Source: Pardosa pseudoannulata
Taxonomy: Eukaryota; Arthropoda; Arachnida; Araneae; Lycosidae
Direction: 5' to 3'
DNA: 64,000 nt
Assembly (NCBI GenBank): GCA_032207245.1
Contig: CM063507.1
Location: 97,653,174 to 97,717,173, forward strand
Positions within the stretch are counted from its first letter, which is position 1, and the number at the start of each line of letters is the position of its first letter. Shown here one piece after another: positions 54,413-64,000 of the stretch. Under the pieces are notes generated by a model. That model worked only from the letters and a program-made list of their open reading frames with translations, was not told the DNA's origin and ran no database searches. Both the position numbers and the translations under genes were made by a program.

Positions 54413-55879
54413 CTAACAAATAATGTCTTTTTCGGGTTTATGATTAAATTGTGACAAATAAGTTGTTACAAAAGATATATCTGGACGTGTTCTACTGGAT
54501 AAAAATAATAATTCACCTATTAACTCTTGATACATTGTTATGTCAACCATTTCATTTGTAGGAGGAAAGCTCTTATCCTCACCCTTAACAATTGGTGTTT
54601 TCACTGTTTTGCAATCTTCAAGACCATGTTTAATCAGCAATGATTCAATATAGGAAGTTTGTGATAAACTAATACCATTAGTATGTTTTAAAATTTCCAT
54701 ACCTAAAAATTTAGAGTTATTATTTTCATGCAATTCAAATACATTTTTAATTTTAGAAATAATATCTTCATACATTTTATCATTGTTGCAAAAAATACCT
54801 AAGTCATCAACATACATACATAGAATAAATAAATTTTTACCATCATTTTTTATAAATACACAATTGTCAGATGCCAATTGAACAAGTCCTATTTTTTCTA
54901 ACTCGGATTTTATTTTTAAATACCAATTCCTACCAGACTGAGGTAATCCATAAATACTCTTTTTAAGTTTTAATACTTTTCCATCACCTATTGTTTTTTC
55001 AAAACCTGGTGGAGGGGACATAAAAATTGTTTCTTCTAAATCACTATATAAATAAGCGGTCTTTACATCAAAAAACTTTACAATTAAATTTAATTTAGCA
55101 GCAAGAGAAATTAATAATCGGAAAATTTCTATTGAGAAAACTGGAGAATAGGACTCGGAAAAATCAATATTTTTTATCTGGTTAAACCCAGCAGCGACTA
55201 ATCTAGCCTTATATTTTATTTCACCAGAGTCAGTTTCTTTTAAAGCATAGACCCATTTGCTTTTCACTAATTTAATCTTTTCTGGCCTTTCTATAATTTC
55301 CCATGTATTGTGTTTATTCAACGAATCTAATTCATTTTTCATAGCTATTTGCCATTCAGGCCAATTAACACCGTTTTTTGCTTCTACATAATTATCCGGT
55401 ACACGTTCAGTTAAATTAGCTTGTAATTGTTTATTTTTTAGTCTCTCTGATCGTCGGGGTTGAAAATTATGTGGGTCATTATCCGAGATCTTTATTTCCC
55501 GCGATTTTTCATTCTCTCTTTCGGTCCGCGTTTCAAAATCAACAGAAATGTTTTGATTATCGGCGACTGGAGGTCTGGACGATTCATTTTTTGTTTCTGC
55601 TGCGTCGTCAGAAAACTGAGTATGGGTAATTTCGTTTCCTGTTTGTCTATTAATTTCAATCTGACTATGAGATAAATTCTCGAAAGAATCAATATCCCAC
55701 ATTTGTGAATTTTCTTTTTTTTCTAGATACAAACTACCTTTTAACTTTTCGTTAAATTTGACCGATCTTTCTTCAATTACTCTTCTATTTTCGATATCAT
55801 AAATTCTATATGCTATTCTTTCCCTAGAATAACCTAACATAATTCCACGTTTACCAGGGATGTCAAATTTATTTCTCAT
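54413..55879 (-). pseudogene. Copia integrase C-terminus and reverse transcriptase
   Basis: A 488-codon minus-strand ORF. The integrase end comes first (GYSRERIAYRIYDIENRRVI), then an acidic/basic spacer, then RT: WQIAMKNELDSLNKHNTW, SYSPVFSIEIFRLLISLAA, FFDVKTAYLYSDLEETIFM, KSIYGLPQSGRNWY and CMYVDDLGIFC (YVDD near residue 355). It stops after FNHKPEKDIIC by a one-base shift, and RNase H follows in another frame. Confidence 0.85.
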
Positions 55880-57651
55880 TATTTTTGGAACGTGAAAATA
55901 GGCTACACAACCAAATTTTTTAAGATAATTTAGTTTTGGTTTCTTTCCAGTCCAAATTTCAAGAGGTAATTTATCTTTACCTTTACGGGGAGTTACATTC
56001 GATACACGGGTACTAAAATTAATAGCCTCTGCCCAAAATTTAAAGGGTAGGTTACTCTCAAATAATAAGGTTCTGGCTCTCTCTAAAAGAACTCTATTAC
56101 ATCTTTCTGCTTTACCGTTAGATTCACTATTATAGGGTACTGTCTTTTCATGAAAAATACCTGAATTTGCAAGATAATTATCTAGTTTAGCATTAACGAC
56201 CCATTATCAGATCTGACTTTCTTAATACGTTTACCTGTTAAATTTTCATATTTACTTTTAAATTCACAAAATACATCAAACACTTCATCTTTACTTTTTA
56301 AAAAATAAGTGAAATACATTCCAGAAAAATCATCCACAATTACCATAAAATATTTAGCACTCCCAAAGGATTCAGGTTTGATAGCCCCACATAAATCAAT
56401 ATGTAATAATTCCAGAATTTCAGAGCTTTGCTCTTCAACAATATTTGGATGAGGTTTTCTGGTTATTTTACTTATGTCACAAACATCACAACTAAAATTA
56501 TTTATGTTACTATCATCAATATCAATATACTGCTTCATATTTGTCATATATTTTGAATTTAAATGACACAACCTACTATGCCAAATGTTAAAATTATTTG
56601 TATGTTGATTGGCAAAACAACATTCATTCTCAGATACAGGTTCTAAATAAAGTTCTAATCTATTATTATTCTTAAAAGCTTTACAAACTAACTCATCATC
56701 TTTATCAAAAATTAGCACACAGTTATTAGTAGTTTTAATTTTACAGCCCTTATTCATCAAACAAGTAACAGATAGCAAATTATATCTTAGATTTGGAATA
56801 AAACAAACATCAGTTATAGTTAAATTAACAGGATTTTTTAAATTTTTAGTTTTAGCTTTAACGGTTCCATGTCCAACAGAAATAATTTTTGAATCTTTAC
56901 CTGCTAAGTATATGTCCTTATTTTCTGGTATTATATTATTAAACCATACCTTTTCTTTTGCCATATGGCAAGAAGCACCAGAATCTAAAATCCATATGTT
57001 ATCACACACAGAGTCACTATCACTAGAACAAGTTGCTGAGAACACAGAGTTCTTGTTTTGATTTTGTTCTTTTCTCCGATTTTTAGAAAATTTTCCTGAG
57101 TTCTTATTTTGGTTGGAATGAACAGTTTTTTGATTATTTCTGTAAAAACAATCTTTTGCAACGTGATTTGGTCTTCGACAAATATAACATAATCTTGTAT
57201 TCGAATTAGTATTCTTTCTTGAGTAAAATGCTTCGGCGGTACTTTCAGAGCGGGATCCACAAGATGTCATTTCTTCTTCACGTAGAATTTCGAGGATTTC
57301 TTCCATAGATTTTTCTCTCTGCGTTTTTAATATTTCGCGAATTTTACAAAATTTGCCCCTTAAGCCTCGTACAGTGTGGTAGACCAATTCTCTTTCCGAA
57401 ATTTCTAATCCAAGACACAAACATTTAGTGGAGATTCCTTTAGCTCGAGCAATATAATCGTTCGCATTTTCCGAATTTTTCATTTCTAAATTTTTAAGTT
57501 CATTGCTCGCATCAATTTTTCTATCTTCGATTCTGCCGATGAAAGTCGTTTTTATTTTTTTCCCATAAAAGTCTTGCGTTGTCTTCTTGCGCAAACTGTA
57601 GCGACTGTTCGTCAGAAAGGGACAGTTTGATGTAGGCGACTGCATCAGCAT
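55880..57651 (-). pseudogene. Copia Gag end, protease and integrase, frameshifted
   Basis: The main ORF (57651-56182) has Gag residues, a zinc knuckle CYICRRPNHVAKDC near residue 155, protease WILDSGASCHMA near 221, the integrase zinc region (HSRLCHLNSKYM, CDVCDISK), LHIDLCGAI (first Asp) and VRSDNGS (second Asp). It then shifts frame. The Glu-bearing part (YNSESNGKAERCNRVLL) is visible at about 56150-56090 in the other frame and leads into the 55879 ORF. The joints are breaks rather than programmed sites as far as can be told. Confidence 0.85.
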
Positions 57652-57811
57652 TTCTTTGATCCCATTCCGCGGATTGTATAGCTTCCAAATTTTCAGGTTT
57701 CACTTCATCGAGAACAGAGTCAAGCCTTTTTAAACTTAGGGCTGATTTTATTTTCAACGCCCAAATAAAATAGTTCGTTCCTGTTAGCTGCGGAACATTG
57801 AACTTCTCCAT
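57521..57811 (-). pseudogene. Copia Gag N-terminus
   Basis: The minus strand starts MEKFNVPQLTGTNYFIWALK, the standard Copia Gag opening (W after NY), then LLWEKNKNDF where the usual text continues in the 57651 frame. One frameshift at about 57540 separates the two. Confidence 0.85.
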
Positions 57812-57879
57812 TTCCGAAAAGGTTCGAAGTTTCGATTTTGATGATCACACAGTTCTTTTTCTTAATGCGGCAGATTCAA

Positions 57880-57895
57880 CCACGCTCTGCTACCA
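57880..57895 (-). promoter_or_regulatory. Copia primer binding site, initiator-Met type
   Basis: The minus strand reads TGGTAGCAGAGCGTGG. The first 11 bases pair with the 3' end of animal initiator tRNA-Met. It lies two bases inside the 5' LTR. Confidence 0.75.
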
Positions 57896-57897
57896 TA

Positions 57898-58156
57898 TGA
57901 AGTTAATTATTCATAGAGGAGTCCGTAGATTAACAAACAACATTTATTTCTTGATTAAATAAAAGAAAAAGTAGAAACATTTTAAGATGAGAACACGCAC
58001 ACAGCAGACTTATCGTAACGGCACACAGCAGAAGACTACTTCAACGCTTTCTGACTTTGAATGAATAATGAATATGCAGTGCGCATGCTCCCGTCTCAAT
58101 ACTTGGCGCGCCAAACAGAATAAATGTAAAAATGTTCGCTCGCTTCATTTCCAACA
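57898..58156 (-). repeat. 5' LTR of Copia element
   Basis: 259 bp, partner of 53476-53734. It ends against TSD base 58157. It contains GGCGCGCC and TGCGCATGC near its start. Confidence 0.95.
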
Positions 58157-58161
58157 ATTTT

Positions 58162-58364
58162 TAATAATCGAAAATCTATACATGAAAAAAAAACAGTTGT
58201 CAGCACCACAGAATCGTGTAATAAAATAAAAGTTTATTTTCTACTCTATTAATGAGAAGTCTGCGTCTGCATGTCTGCAGCCAAGCGTTCATAATTTGGT
58301 GTGTATCCAGATAAACATAATGCTAATGTATCTGTTTATGCGGCATTCATCTAAATCTAAATAT
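58162..58364 (+). other. Segment between Copia and gypsy-3, probable hAT interior
   Basis: Once the Copia and one ATTTT are removed, this stretch is the direct continuation of 53303-53475. No ORF or terminal repeat is visible before the gypsy-3 LTR. Confidence 0.4.
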
Positions 58365-58604
58365 TGTGGCAGCGCGCAGCGGCCATCTGCGCGCGCACCT
58401 TTTGTTTCAGTGGAAAAAGGACAGACTGTTAGTTTTCCGTTAGAGAGTTCGTTGTGTGTGGTGTGTTAACGTGCGAGGGCCTCCTGCTCTCTGCATTCTC
58501 TACAATGTTAATTGTTAAGTAAACCTGTAAATATGTGTAAATATTTTAATAATTAAACGTAATTCTTAAATGTAGATAGTTTGTGCTGGATTTATAGTGT
58601 TACA
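58365..58604 (+). repeat. 5' LTR of gypsy-3
   Basis: 240 bp, TGTGGCAGCGCGCAG to TTATAGTGTTACA. Compared with the 3' LTR it has one net 12-bp length difference near 58450-58475 and a few substitutions near 58498-58518. The first third is CpG-rich. Confidence 0.93.
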
Positions 58605-58607
58605 GAT

Positions 58608-58625
58608 TGGCGCCCAACCCGTGGC
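58608..58625 (+). promoter_or_regulatory. Primer binding site of gypsy-3
   Basis: TGGCGCCCAACCCGTGGC starts three bases after the LTR. The complement continues into TTCGAGCC, as in a tRNA T-arm. The tRNA species was not determined. Confidence 0.8.
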
Positions 58626-59324
58626 TCGAAACACGAAGCCGAAGACATGACTACAGATAAGTGATTTCTTTTCTTTTTGACAAGCACTCAAGGAACTTTA
58701 TTAATTTTGTCATCCTGACAAATGAAGAAGAGTTTCTGATTTGAATTCACCCTGAATTCGTTTTGTTTTATTATGATCATCCAGATCAAATTTAAATACC
58801 GCATGCCAGTTCCTTTAGTGCCTGAAGATTGAAATTTGAATAGTTTGTGTTTCGGTCCAAGTTTTGAATTTTATTTTTCTTAACATTTTTATTATTAGGA
58901 CTTATGGATATTGTTAATTCCAATTGTTTTGATTAATAATTCATGAAGATAGTTAATATTTCAGTGTTGAATATTGGTGCAGGTTCAATTTAATTTGGAT
59001 TTTTGTATTAATAACAAAAGATATTGCTCAGATTAATGTTTTTTTTTGTGTTGCTTATTATTTAATTTTCCATCGATGATTCTTTTTAATAGAAATATTA
59101 TGTATCTGAAATATTTGTATAATTAAGAAGTATTATTTTATTCCTTCAAATTTATTGATACTTCCGGTTTCAAATCGAAATAATATAGTTTAGTTGATTA
59201 ATCAGATGTATGCATATTATGTCATTCTAATGAGCCATTCTCGCAGTAATTGAGTTTTCTTTATTGTTTAAGACAAGTTTGAGTTTTACCATTAATTTTA
59301 AGTTTGGCCTGAAAAGAATAAAAA
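58626..59324 (+). other. gypsy-3 untranslated leader
   Basis: AT-rich, no ORF. It would contain the packaging signal, by analogy with other gypsy elements. The first ATG of the long ORF is at 59325, preceded by AAAA. Confidence 0.6.
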
Positions 59325-62300
59325 ATGGCATATCTTGCTAGAGGTAAAAAATGCGACCTTTTGGTTTTGGCCGCAGAATTAGGCATCGAGTTGGAACCCG
59401 ACGCCACAGTAATAAAAATTAAAGATGTTATAACCGGATGTACTTCATATGACGAAGAATTCACAAAAACATTGTTGGATACAATCATTAGCACCAGAAA
59501 AGAATCCGAAGTAAAAGAAAAGGAAGCAGAAACCGAGAGACGGCAAATGGAATTTGAATTAGAGAAACTAAAGTTACAAAATTTAAATCATGCTTCGAAA
59601 ACAGGAACCGTTCTTGCCGATAGTGATACGGATGTATCTAAATTTGAAATTAAAGGGTTAATCCCTCAATTTGACCCGAAGGTAGATGACATTAGTACGT
59701 TTTTAAACCTTTTCGAGAGACAACTGTCATTTTTGAAAATACCAGAATCAAAATGGGTGGTATATCTGATCGGGCTTTTACCTATTGAAATTTCAAAATT
59801 AATTGCTATAGAATCGGATTCTCCGGATAAACCACCGGAATATGGGGAAATAAAGAAAATTTTATTACGTCGATTCAAGATGAGTGCAGAGAAATTCCGA
59901 CAATTTTTCGTCCAACACAGAAAAAATCCAGACTCCACGTGGAGAGATTATTTCTATGATTTGAGAAAATTTTTTGAAGGTTGGCTCAGTGAGCTTAATA
60001 TCACTACATTTGATCAGTTAAAAGATCTAATAATTTCTGATCAAATCAAAAAGAAGTGTCCTCCGGATTACAAAGATCATTTTTTAGATCACTGGAGTGA
60101 ATTGAGCGATCCAGTTGCTTTAGTTGATAAGCTAGATGCTTATGAAGAAAGTAGAAACTTAAAAGGTAGAAACACGAACTATGAACAACATAGAATGGAA
60201 AATTCTAAGCCGAGTAACAATTTAAGAAATTTTAAGAATAGTGTTAATTATAAATACTCAACGAATAGAACTGTTAATAAAATTAACGAAAGACCTATTA
60301 GCTGCTATGGCTGCGGGAAACCTGGTTTCATAAAGGCAAAATGCCCTACGTGTTCCCCAAACATTAAAGTTGATTCCGCCCAGGTTAGTTGCTTGAAATT
60401 TCAAACGTGTGCAATACAAGAACCCAAGGCAATGTTAATGAAGATTAAAATAAATGGTATGTGGGGTTTAGCATGTGCTGACACTGGAGCCAGCCACACT
60501 GTTGCTGGAGAAACCCTGTATAACCTCCTCCGAGAACAAGGGGTAATTTTTCGTAAAGTGAATTTAAATATAACACTCGCGGACGGAGTGCCGAAATTCT
60601 CTGAAGTTTATAATACCGAAATAGACATTGAATTGTTAGGGAAAAGAATTCCTACTACACTATTTGTGTTACCTACAGCTAAGGACAATCGAACTCTCCT
60701 TGGTACTGATTTTTTATCCAAAGCTGGTGTTAGCTTGGATACTCAGAACAGGAAATGGTATTTCAACAGTAATCCTAGAAAAAAATTCAATTTTGAGAAA
60801 GATACATTTATACCACCTTGTGAGCCACATAAAAACTCTTTCGAATCCTCAGGTAATTCGCAAAACATGTCTCCTGAGCTGAACATTTGCGTTTTGAAAG
60901 AAACTGAAGGCAGTCACTTATCTGCCGAGGAAAGGTTACAATTATGTAAACTGTTAGAAATGTTTACGGATATCTTTCAGCCAGGGGAAGAGCCTACACC
61001 TAGAATTAAACATTATATAGACACTGGTAATAATCTCCCTGTAGCTATGCCACCATATCGCATGTCTCCATTAAAGAAGGACATTCTTAAGAAAGAGTTA
61101 GAGAATCTTTTGGCCAATGGCACAATTGAAGAATGTGAGTCACCGTATGCCTCACCAGTGGTGCTAGTTCCAAAACCTAATGGTCAATTTCGCCTTTGTG
61201 TGGACTACAGAAAGTTGAATTCCACTATAAAAACGGATAAATACCCTCTGCCTAGAATGGATGATTTGCTCCATGAAGCTAAACACACTCCTTACATGTC
61301 AACGATAGATTTAAGATCCGGATATCACCAAATCGAGGTAAATCCCACTGATCGAGATAAAACAGCTTTCGTGTGCCCTTTTGGTACTTACAGATATTGC
61401 CGCATGCCTTTTGGGCTTAAAAATGCTCCGGCGACATTTCAAAGACTAATCGATAACTTCAGAAACTCCCTGAATGATGTTTTGGTTCTGTCGTACTTAG
61501 ATGACATAATAATTTTATCTGAAACTTTCGAGAAGCATATTGATGATTTAGGAAAAGTATTATCAAAATTGCGTGAGTTTAAATTACATGCTAACAGAGA
61601 GAAGTGTAATTTCGCCTGTAACCGAGTGAAATACTTGGGACACTACATTACAAATTCTGGTCTTGAAGTTGACCCAGATAAGGTTGCCGCCATTCAAAAT
61701 TTACCACCTCCCAGTAATTTAAAGCAAGTCCAATCCTTTTTGCAAACTTGCTCGTGGTATAGAAGATTTGTACCGAACTTTTCTGACATAGCAAGGCCCT
61801 TAAGTAATCTCACGAAGAAAAATAGCCCTTGGAAATGGGGAAAAGAAGAGGAAAACGCATTTAAAACCCTAAAACATCATCTGATTAGTCCTCCTGTTCT
61901 ACGACAAAATGACCCAAATAAGCCATACATCTTGCGAACCGATGCTAGCAACTACGCGCTTGGAGCAGTGCTGTTGCAAGGTGAGGGAGCTGAGGAGCAC
62001 CCTATTGAATATGCGAGCAGACTATTAAACGATGCAGAACGGAACTATACAACCACAGAACGAGAAGCGTTGGCAGTGGTTTGGGGCCTAAATAAATTTC
62101 GGGGATACATCGAGGGACAAGATATAACAGTGACATCAGATCATCAACCTCTTCGTTGGCTAATGAGTTTAAAATCTCCAACTGGAAGACTTGCTCGTTG
62201 GGCTTTGCAAGTCCAGTCGTTTGCCCCAAAGATGGAATACATACCTGGAAGAGCCAACGTTGTGGCAGATCTCTTGTCAAGACCTTTCTGCCAACACGCT

Positions 62301-63734
62301 GAAGAATGTTGCCAATTCTGCAAAATTGCCATTGATATGCCAACACGAAGTCCCAGAGAATTACGAGAAGAACAACTTAAGGACGCAGACCTTAAAAAGA
62401 TCATTGAATCATTTGAGAGTCCTGCTAAAGATGAAAATTTTACAAATTGGTTAAATCGGGGATATTTGTTGAATCAAGGAGTCTTATACCGATATTCACC
62501 AGAAGCAGAGACAGAAGAAGCCCAGTTAGTAGTGCCAAAGCATGAATGTGAAAGAATACTGAAAGAATATCATGATGCCCCAATGGCGGGACATTATGGT
62601 GTAGAAGGAACACTTAGTAAGATAGCGAAGCGGTACTACTGGACTGGCATGCGTAGATACATTACAGAGTACATAAAGAATTGTGAAGATTGTTGCCGAT
62701 TTAAAGCTAGTAATCAGAAACCTTCAGGTTTGCTACAAACACCTGTATATAACCAACGTTTTGAATCAATTTCAATTGACTTATTTGGACCATTACCCAA
62801 GAGTCCTGATGGTAAAAAATGGATATTTATAGTAGAAGACTGCGCTACTAGATGGACTGAACTTTTCGCATTAGAACATGCTACAGCTAGGGAATGTGCT
62901 ATCACCCTGATAGAAGAAGTTTATTTACGTTATGGATTCCCAAGAAGAATAATAAGTGACAATGGAAGTCAGTTTGTTAGTTCAGTGATGCAGCAAGTTT
63001 GTTATCTTCTTAATATAGATCAGGTGTTAACCCCGGTATATCACCCACAGGCAAACCCGGTGGAGAGGAAGAACCGAGACTTAAAACCAAGATTGGCAAT
63101 CCTTGTCAAAGGTAACCACACTATTTGGAGTGAGAAACTCCCAACCATACGTTTTGCCCTGAACACAGCAAGATGCGACACAACAGGTGAAACAGCAGCA
63201 TTTCTTATGTTCGGAAGAGAGCTTCGAACAACAGACGATGTTACTCGCGACCTTCGAGCTATTATCTCAAATGACAACTTCGTGCCTGAGATAACGCCTT
63301 ATTTGAAACGTTTGGCAAATTATATGAATCAGTTGAAGTCTGATATAGAACTGAAACAGGATAAAAATAAATGTTATGCTGATAAACATTTCAGAAAAAC
63401 GCCTCAATTCAAAACAGGTGATAAAGTGTGGGTAACTCTCCACCCCAAAAGTCAAACCAAATCCGAAAGAACAGCTAAATTTATGCCACGACGCGATGGC
63501 CCATATGTTATTTATAAAGTACAATCTCCTACATCTTATTTGATTGCTGCCCAAAATAATCCTTTTACTCCCATAGGTAAATACCATTCATCATGCCTCC
63601 AACCTTATAGAGGGCAAGGGCAGAGCAACCCAATGTTGCCCCTGAAAAGAAGAGGTCGTCCAGTTGCTGAAAGTAATCAACAGCCAGACTCTACCCCAGT
63701 CAGAAGATCTCCTAGACTGCACCCATCGACATGA
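59325..63734 (+). CDS. Gag-Pol polyprotein of gypsy-3, intact
   Basis: A single 1,469-codon ORF. Gag comes first, with a Lys/Glu-rich coiled coil near residues 60-95 and a capsid-like region (FLNLFERQL, then WRDYFYDLRKFFEGW). The zinc knuckle near residues 327-340 is CYGCGKPGFIKAKC, with Phe where the metal-binding His is expected. Protease: ACADTGASHTVA near 385. RT: YRMSPLKKDILKKELE, DYRKLNSTIKTDKYPLPRMD, FGLKNAPATFQRLID and LSYLDDIIIL (YLDD near 724). RNase H: LRTDASNYALGAVL near 872, EREALAVVWG and TSDHQPLRWL. Integrase: H-x-H and CEDCCRFK zinc ligands, then ISIDLFGPL (Asp 1152), IISDNGSQF (Asp 1212) and NPVERKNRD (Glu 1247), with 34 residues between the last two. It ends before the purine tract. 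Gag and Pol share one frame, so no frameshift is needed. It would copy and insert the element, and appears competent apart from the knuckle change. Confidence 0.95.
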   Translation: MAYLARGKKCDLLVLAAELGIELEPDATVIKIKDVITGCTSYDEEFTKTLLDTIISTRKESEVKEKEAETERRQMEFELEKLKLQNLNHASKTGTVLADSDTDVSKFEIKGLIPQFDPKVDDISTFLNLFERQLSFLKIPESKWVVYLIGLLPIEISKLIAIESDSPDKPPEYGEIKKILLRRFKMSAEKFRQFFVQHRKNPDSTWRDYFYDLRKFFEGWLSELNITTFDQLKDLIISDQIKKKCPPDYKDHFLDHWSELSDPVALVDKLDAYEESRNLKGRNTNYEQHRMENSKPSNNLRNFKNSVNYKYSTNRTVNKINERPISCYGCGKPGFIKAKCPTCSPNIKVDSAQVSCLKFQTCAIQEPKAMLMKIKINGMWGLACADTGASHTVAGETLYNLLREQGVIFRKVNLNITLADGVPKFSEVYNTEIDIELLGKRIPTTLFVLPTAKDNRTLLGTDFLSKAGVSLDTQNRKWYFNSNPRKKFNFEKDTFIPPCEPHKNSFESSGNSQNMSPELNICVLKETEGSHLSAEERLQLCKLLEMFTDIFQPGEEPTPRIKHYIDTGNNLPVAMPPYRMSPLKKDILKKELENLLANGTIEECESPYASPVVLVPKPNGQFRLCVDYRKLNSTIKTDKYPLPRMDDLLHEAKHTPYMSTIDLRSGYHQIEVNPTDRDKTAFVCPFGTYRYCRMPFGLKNAPATFQRLIDNFRNSLNDVLVLSYLDDIIILSETFEKHIDDLGKVLSKLREFKLHANREKCNFACNRVKYLGHYITNSGLEVDPDKVAAIQNLPPPSNLKQVQSFLQTCSWYRRFVPNFSDIARPLSNLTKKNSPWKWGKEEENAFKTLKHHLISPPVLRQNDPNKPYILRTDASNYALGAVLLQGEGAEEHPIEYASRLLNDAERNYTTTEREALAVVWGLNKFRGYIEGQDITVTSDHQPLRWLMSLKSPTGRLARWALQVQSFAPKMEYIPGRANVVADLLSRPFCQHAEECCQFCKIAIDMPTRSPRELREEQLKDADLKKIIESFESPAKDENFTNWLNRGYLLNQGVLYRYSPEAETEEAQLVVPKHECERILKEYHDAPMAGHYGVEGTLSKIAKRYYWTGMRRYITEYIKNCEDCCRFKASNQKPSGLLQTPVYNQRFESISIDLFGPLPKSPDGKKWIFIVEDCATRWTELFALEHATARECAITLIEEVYLRYGFPRRIISDNGSQFVSSVMQQVCYLLNIDQVLTPVYHPQANPVERKNRDLKPRLAILVKGNHTIWSEKLPTIRFALNTARCDTTGETAAFLMFGRELRTTDDVTRDLRAIISNDNFVPEITPYLKRLANYMNQLKSDIELKQDKNKCYADKHFRKTPQFKTGDKVWVTLHPKSQTKSERTAKFMPRRDGPYVIYKVQSPTSYLIAAQNNPFTPIGKYHSSCLQPYRGQGQSNPMLPLKRRGRPVAESNQQPDSTPVRRSPRLHPST

Positions 63735-63763
63735 GGACATTAGTCGATGGTTGAGGGGAAGAT

Positions 63764-63991
63764 TGTGGCAGCGCGCAGCGGCCATCTGCGCGCGCACCTT
63801 TTGTTTCAGTGGAAAAAGGACAGACTGTTAGTTTTCCGTTAGGTGTTGTGCTGGTGTGTGCGAGGGCCTCCTGCTCTCTGCATTTTTAGTAATGTTAAAT
63901 ATTAAGTAAACCTGTAAATATGTGTAAATATTTTAATAATTAAACGTAATTCTTAAATGTAGATAGTTTGTGCTGGATTTATAGTGTTACA
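63764..63991 (+). repeat. 3' LTR of gypsy-3
   Basis: 228 bp, same ends as the 5' LTR. The window ends nine bases later, so the right flank is almost unseen. Confidence 0.93.
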
Positions 63992-64000
63992 ACTTCTATT

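Larger units (their letters stand above)
53476..58156 (-). mobile_element. Ty1/Copia retrotransposon with both LTRs
   Basis: 4,681 bp, flanked by a perfect 5-bp duplication ATTTT (53471-53475 and 58157-58161). It has two 259-bp LTRs, an initiator-Met-type primer site, gag, protease, integrase, RT and RNase H in Copia order, and a polypurine tract. Near-identical LTRs show a recent insertion, but at least three frameshifts split the ORF. Confidence 0.95.
58365..63991 (+). mobile_element. Ty3/gypsy retrotransposon gypsy-3, full length
   Basis: 5.63 kb with two LTRs, a primer site directly after the 5' LTR, a 700-bp leader, one Gag-Pol ORF without stops, a polypurine tract (GTTGAGGGGAAGAT) and a 3' LTR. 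No envelope ORF lies between pol and the 3' LTR. Flanking bases (AATAT before, ACTTC after) do not form an obvious target duplication. It is the only plus-strand LTR element and the only one with all functions open. Confidence 0.95.

Noticed and set aside
63735..63763. Envelope gene in gypsy-3
   Set aside because: Only about 30 bases separate the pol stop from the 3' LTR.

Overview
This is an AT-rich animal genomic window with no bacterial-style genes. Two 100-base N runs (21116-21215 and 36216-36315) mark assembly gaps. The contents suggest an arthropod, most probably a spider or other chelicerate; that is inference from style and not proven. The supporting features are C2H2 genes with TGEKPFSC linkers, many BEL/Pao and Ty3/gypsy retrotransposons, a Copia element, and relics of Tc1, piggyBac, hAT, MULE, LINE and tRNA-SINE elements. 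The only host-type genes visible are three copies of one C2H2 zinc-finger locus. Everything else is mobile DNA or unexplained AT-rich sequence.

Region by region. 1-4.4 kb holds zinc-finger copy A on the minus strand, running off the left edge. 5.7-10.9 kb holds copy B on the plus strand, with a 13-finger ORF. A and B are an inverted, head-to-head duplication around a spacer of about 1.3 kb. A third copy, C (29.8-36.2 kb, plus), is a frameshifted pseudogene. All three share a 136-bp predicted exon with conserved splice signals and an old tRNA-SINE at the same intron position. A and B also share a LINE remnant. Differences between copies reveal clean insertions with paralogous empty sites: a 569-bp piggyBac derivative between TTAA sites in B, and a 647-bp hAT element with an 8-bp duplication in C.

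10.9-21.1 kb holds a decayed MULE-like transposase, a GC-richer block of unknown origin, a Tc1 element with a broken DDE transposase, a TA microsatellite, a tRNA-derived SINE, and a pair of inverted repeats of about 370 bp flanking a BEL/Pao fragment.

21.2-58.2 kb is a stack of nested LTR retrotransposons, all on the minus strand: gypsy-1 inserted in BEL-1, gypsy-2 (3' half), gypsy-4 (gag-protease piece inside the copy C intron), BEL-2, BEL-3 (both LTRs present) sitting between two pieces that look like one BEL-4, and a Copia element with both LTRs and a perfect ATTTT duplication. The Copia lies in a hAT-like end that itself interrupts a LINE. Most of these are broken by frameshifts or stops.

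58.4-64.0 kb is gypsy-3 on the plus strand: two LTRs, a primer site, a polypurine tract and one uninterrupted 1,469-codon Gag-Pol ORF with all catalytic motifs. It is the only element in the window that looks coding-competent.
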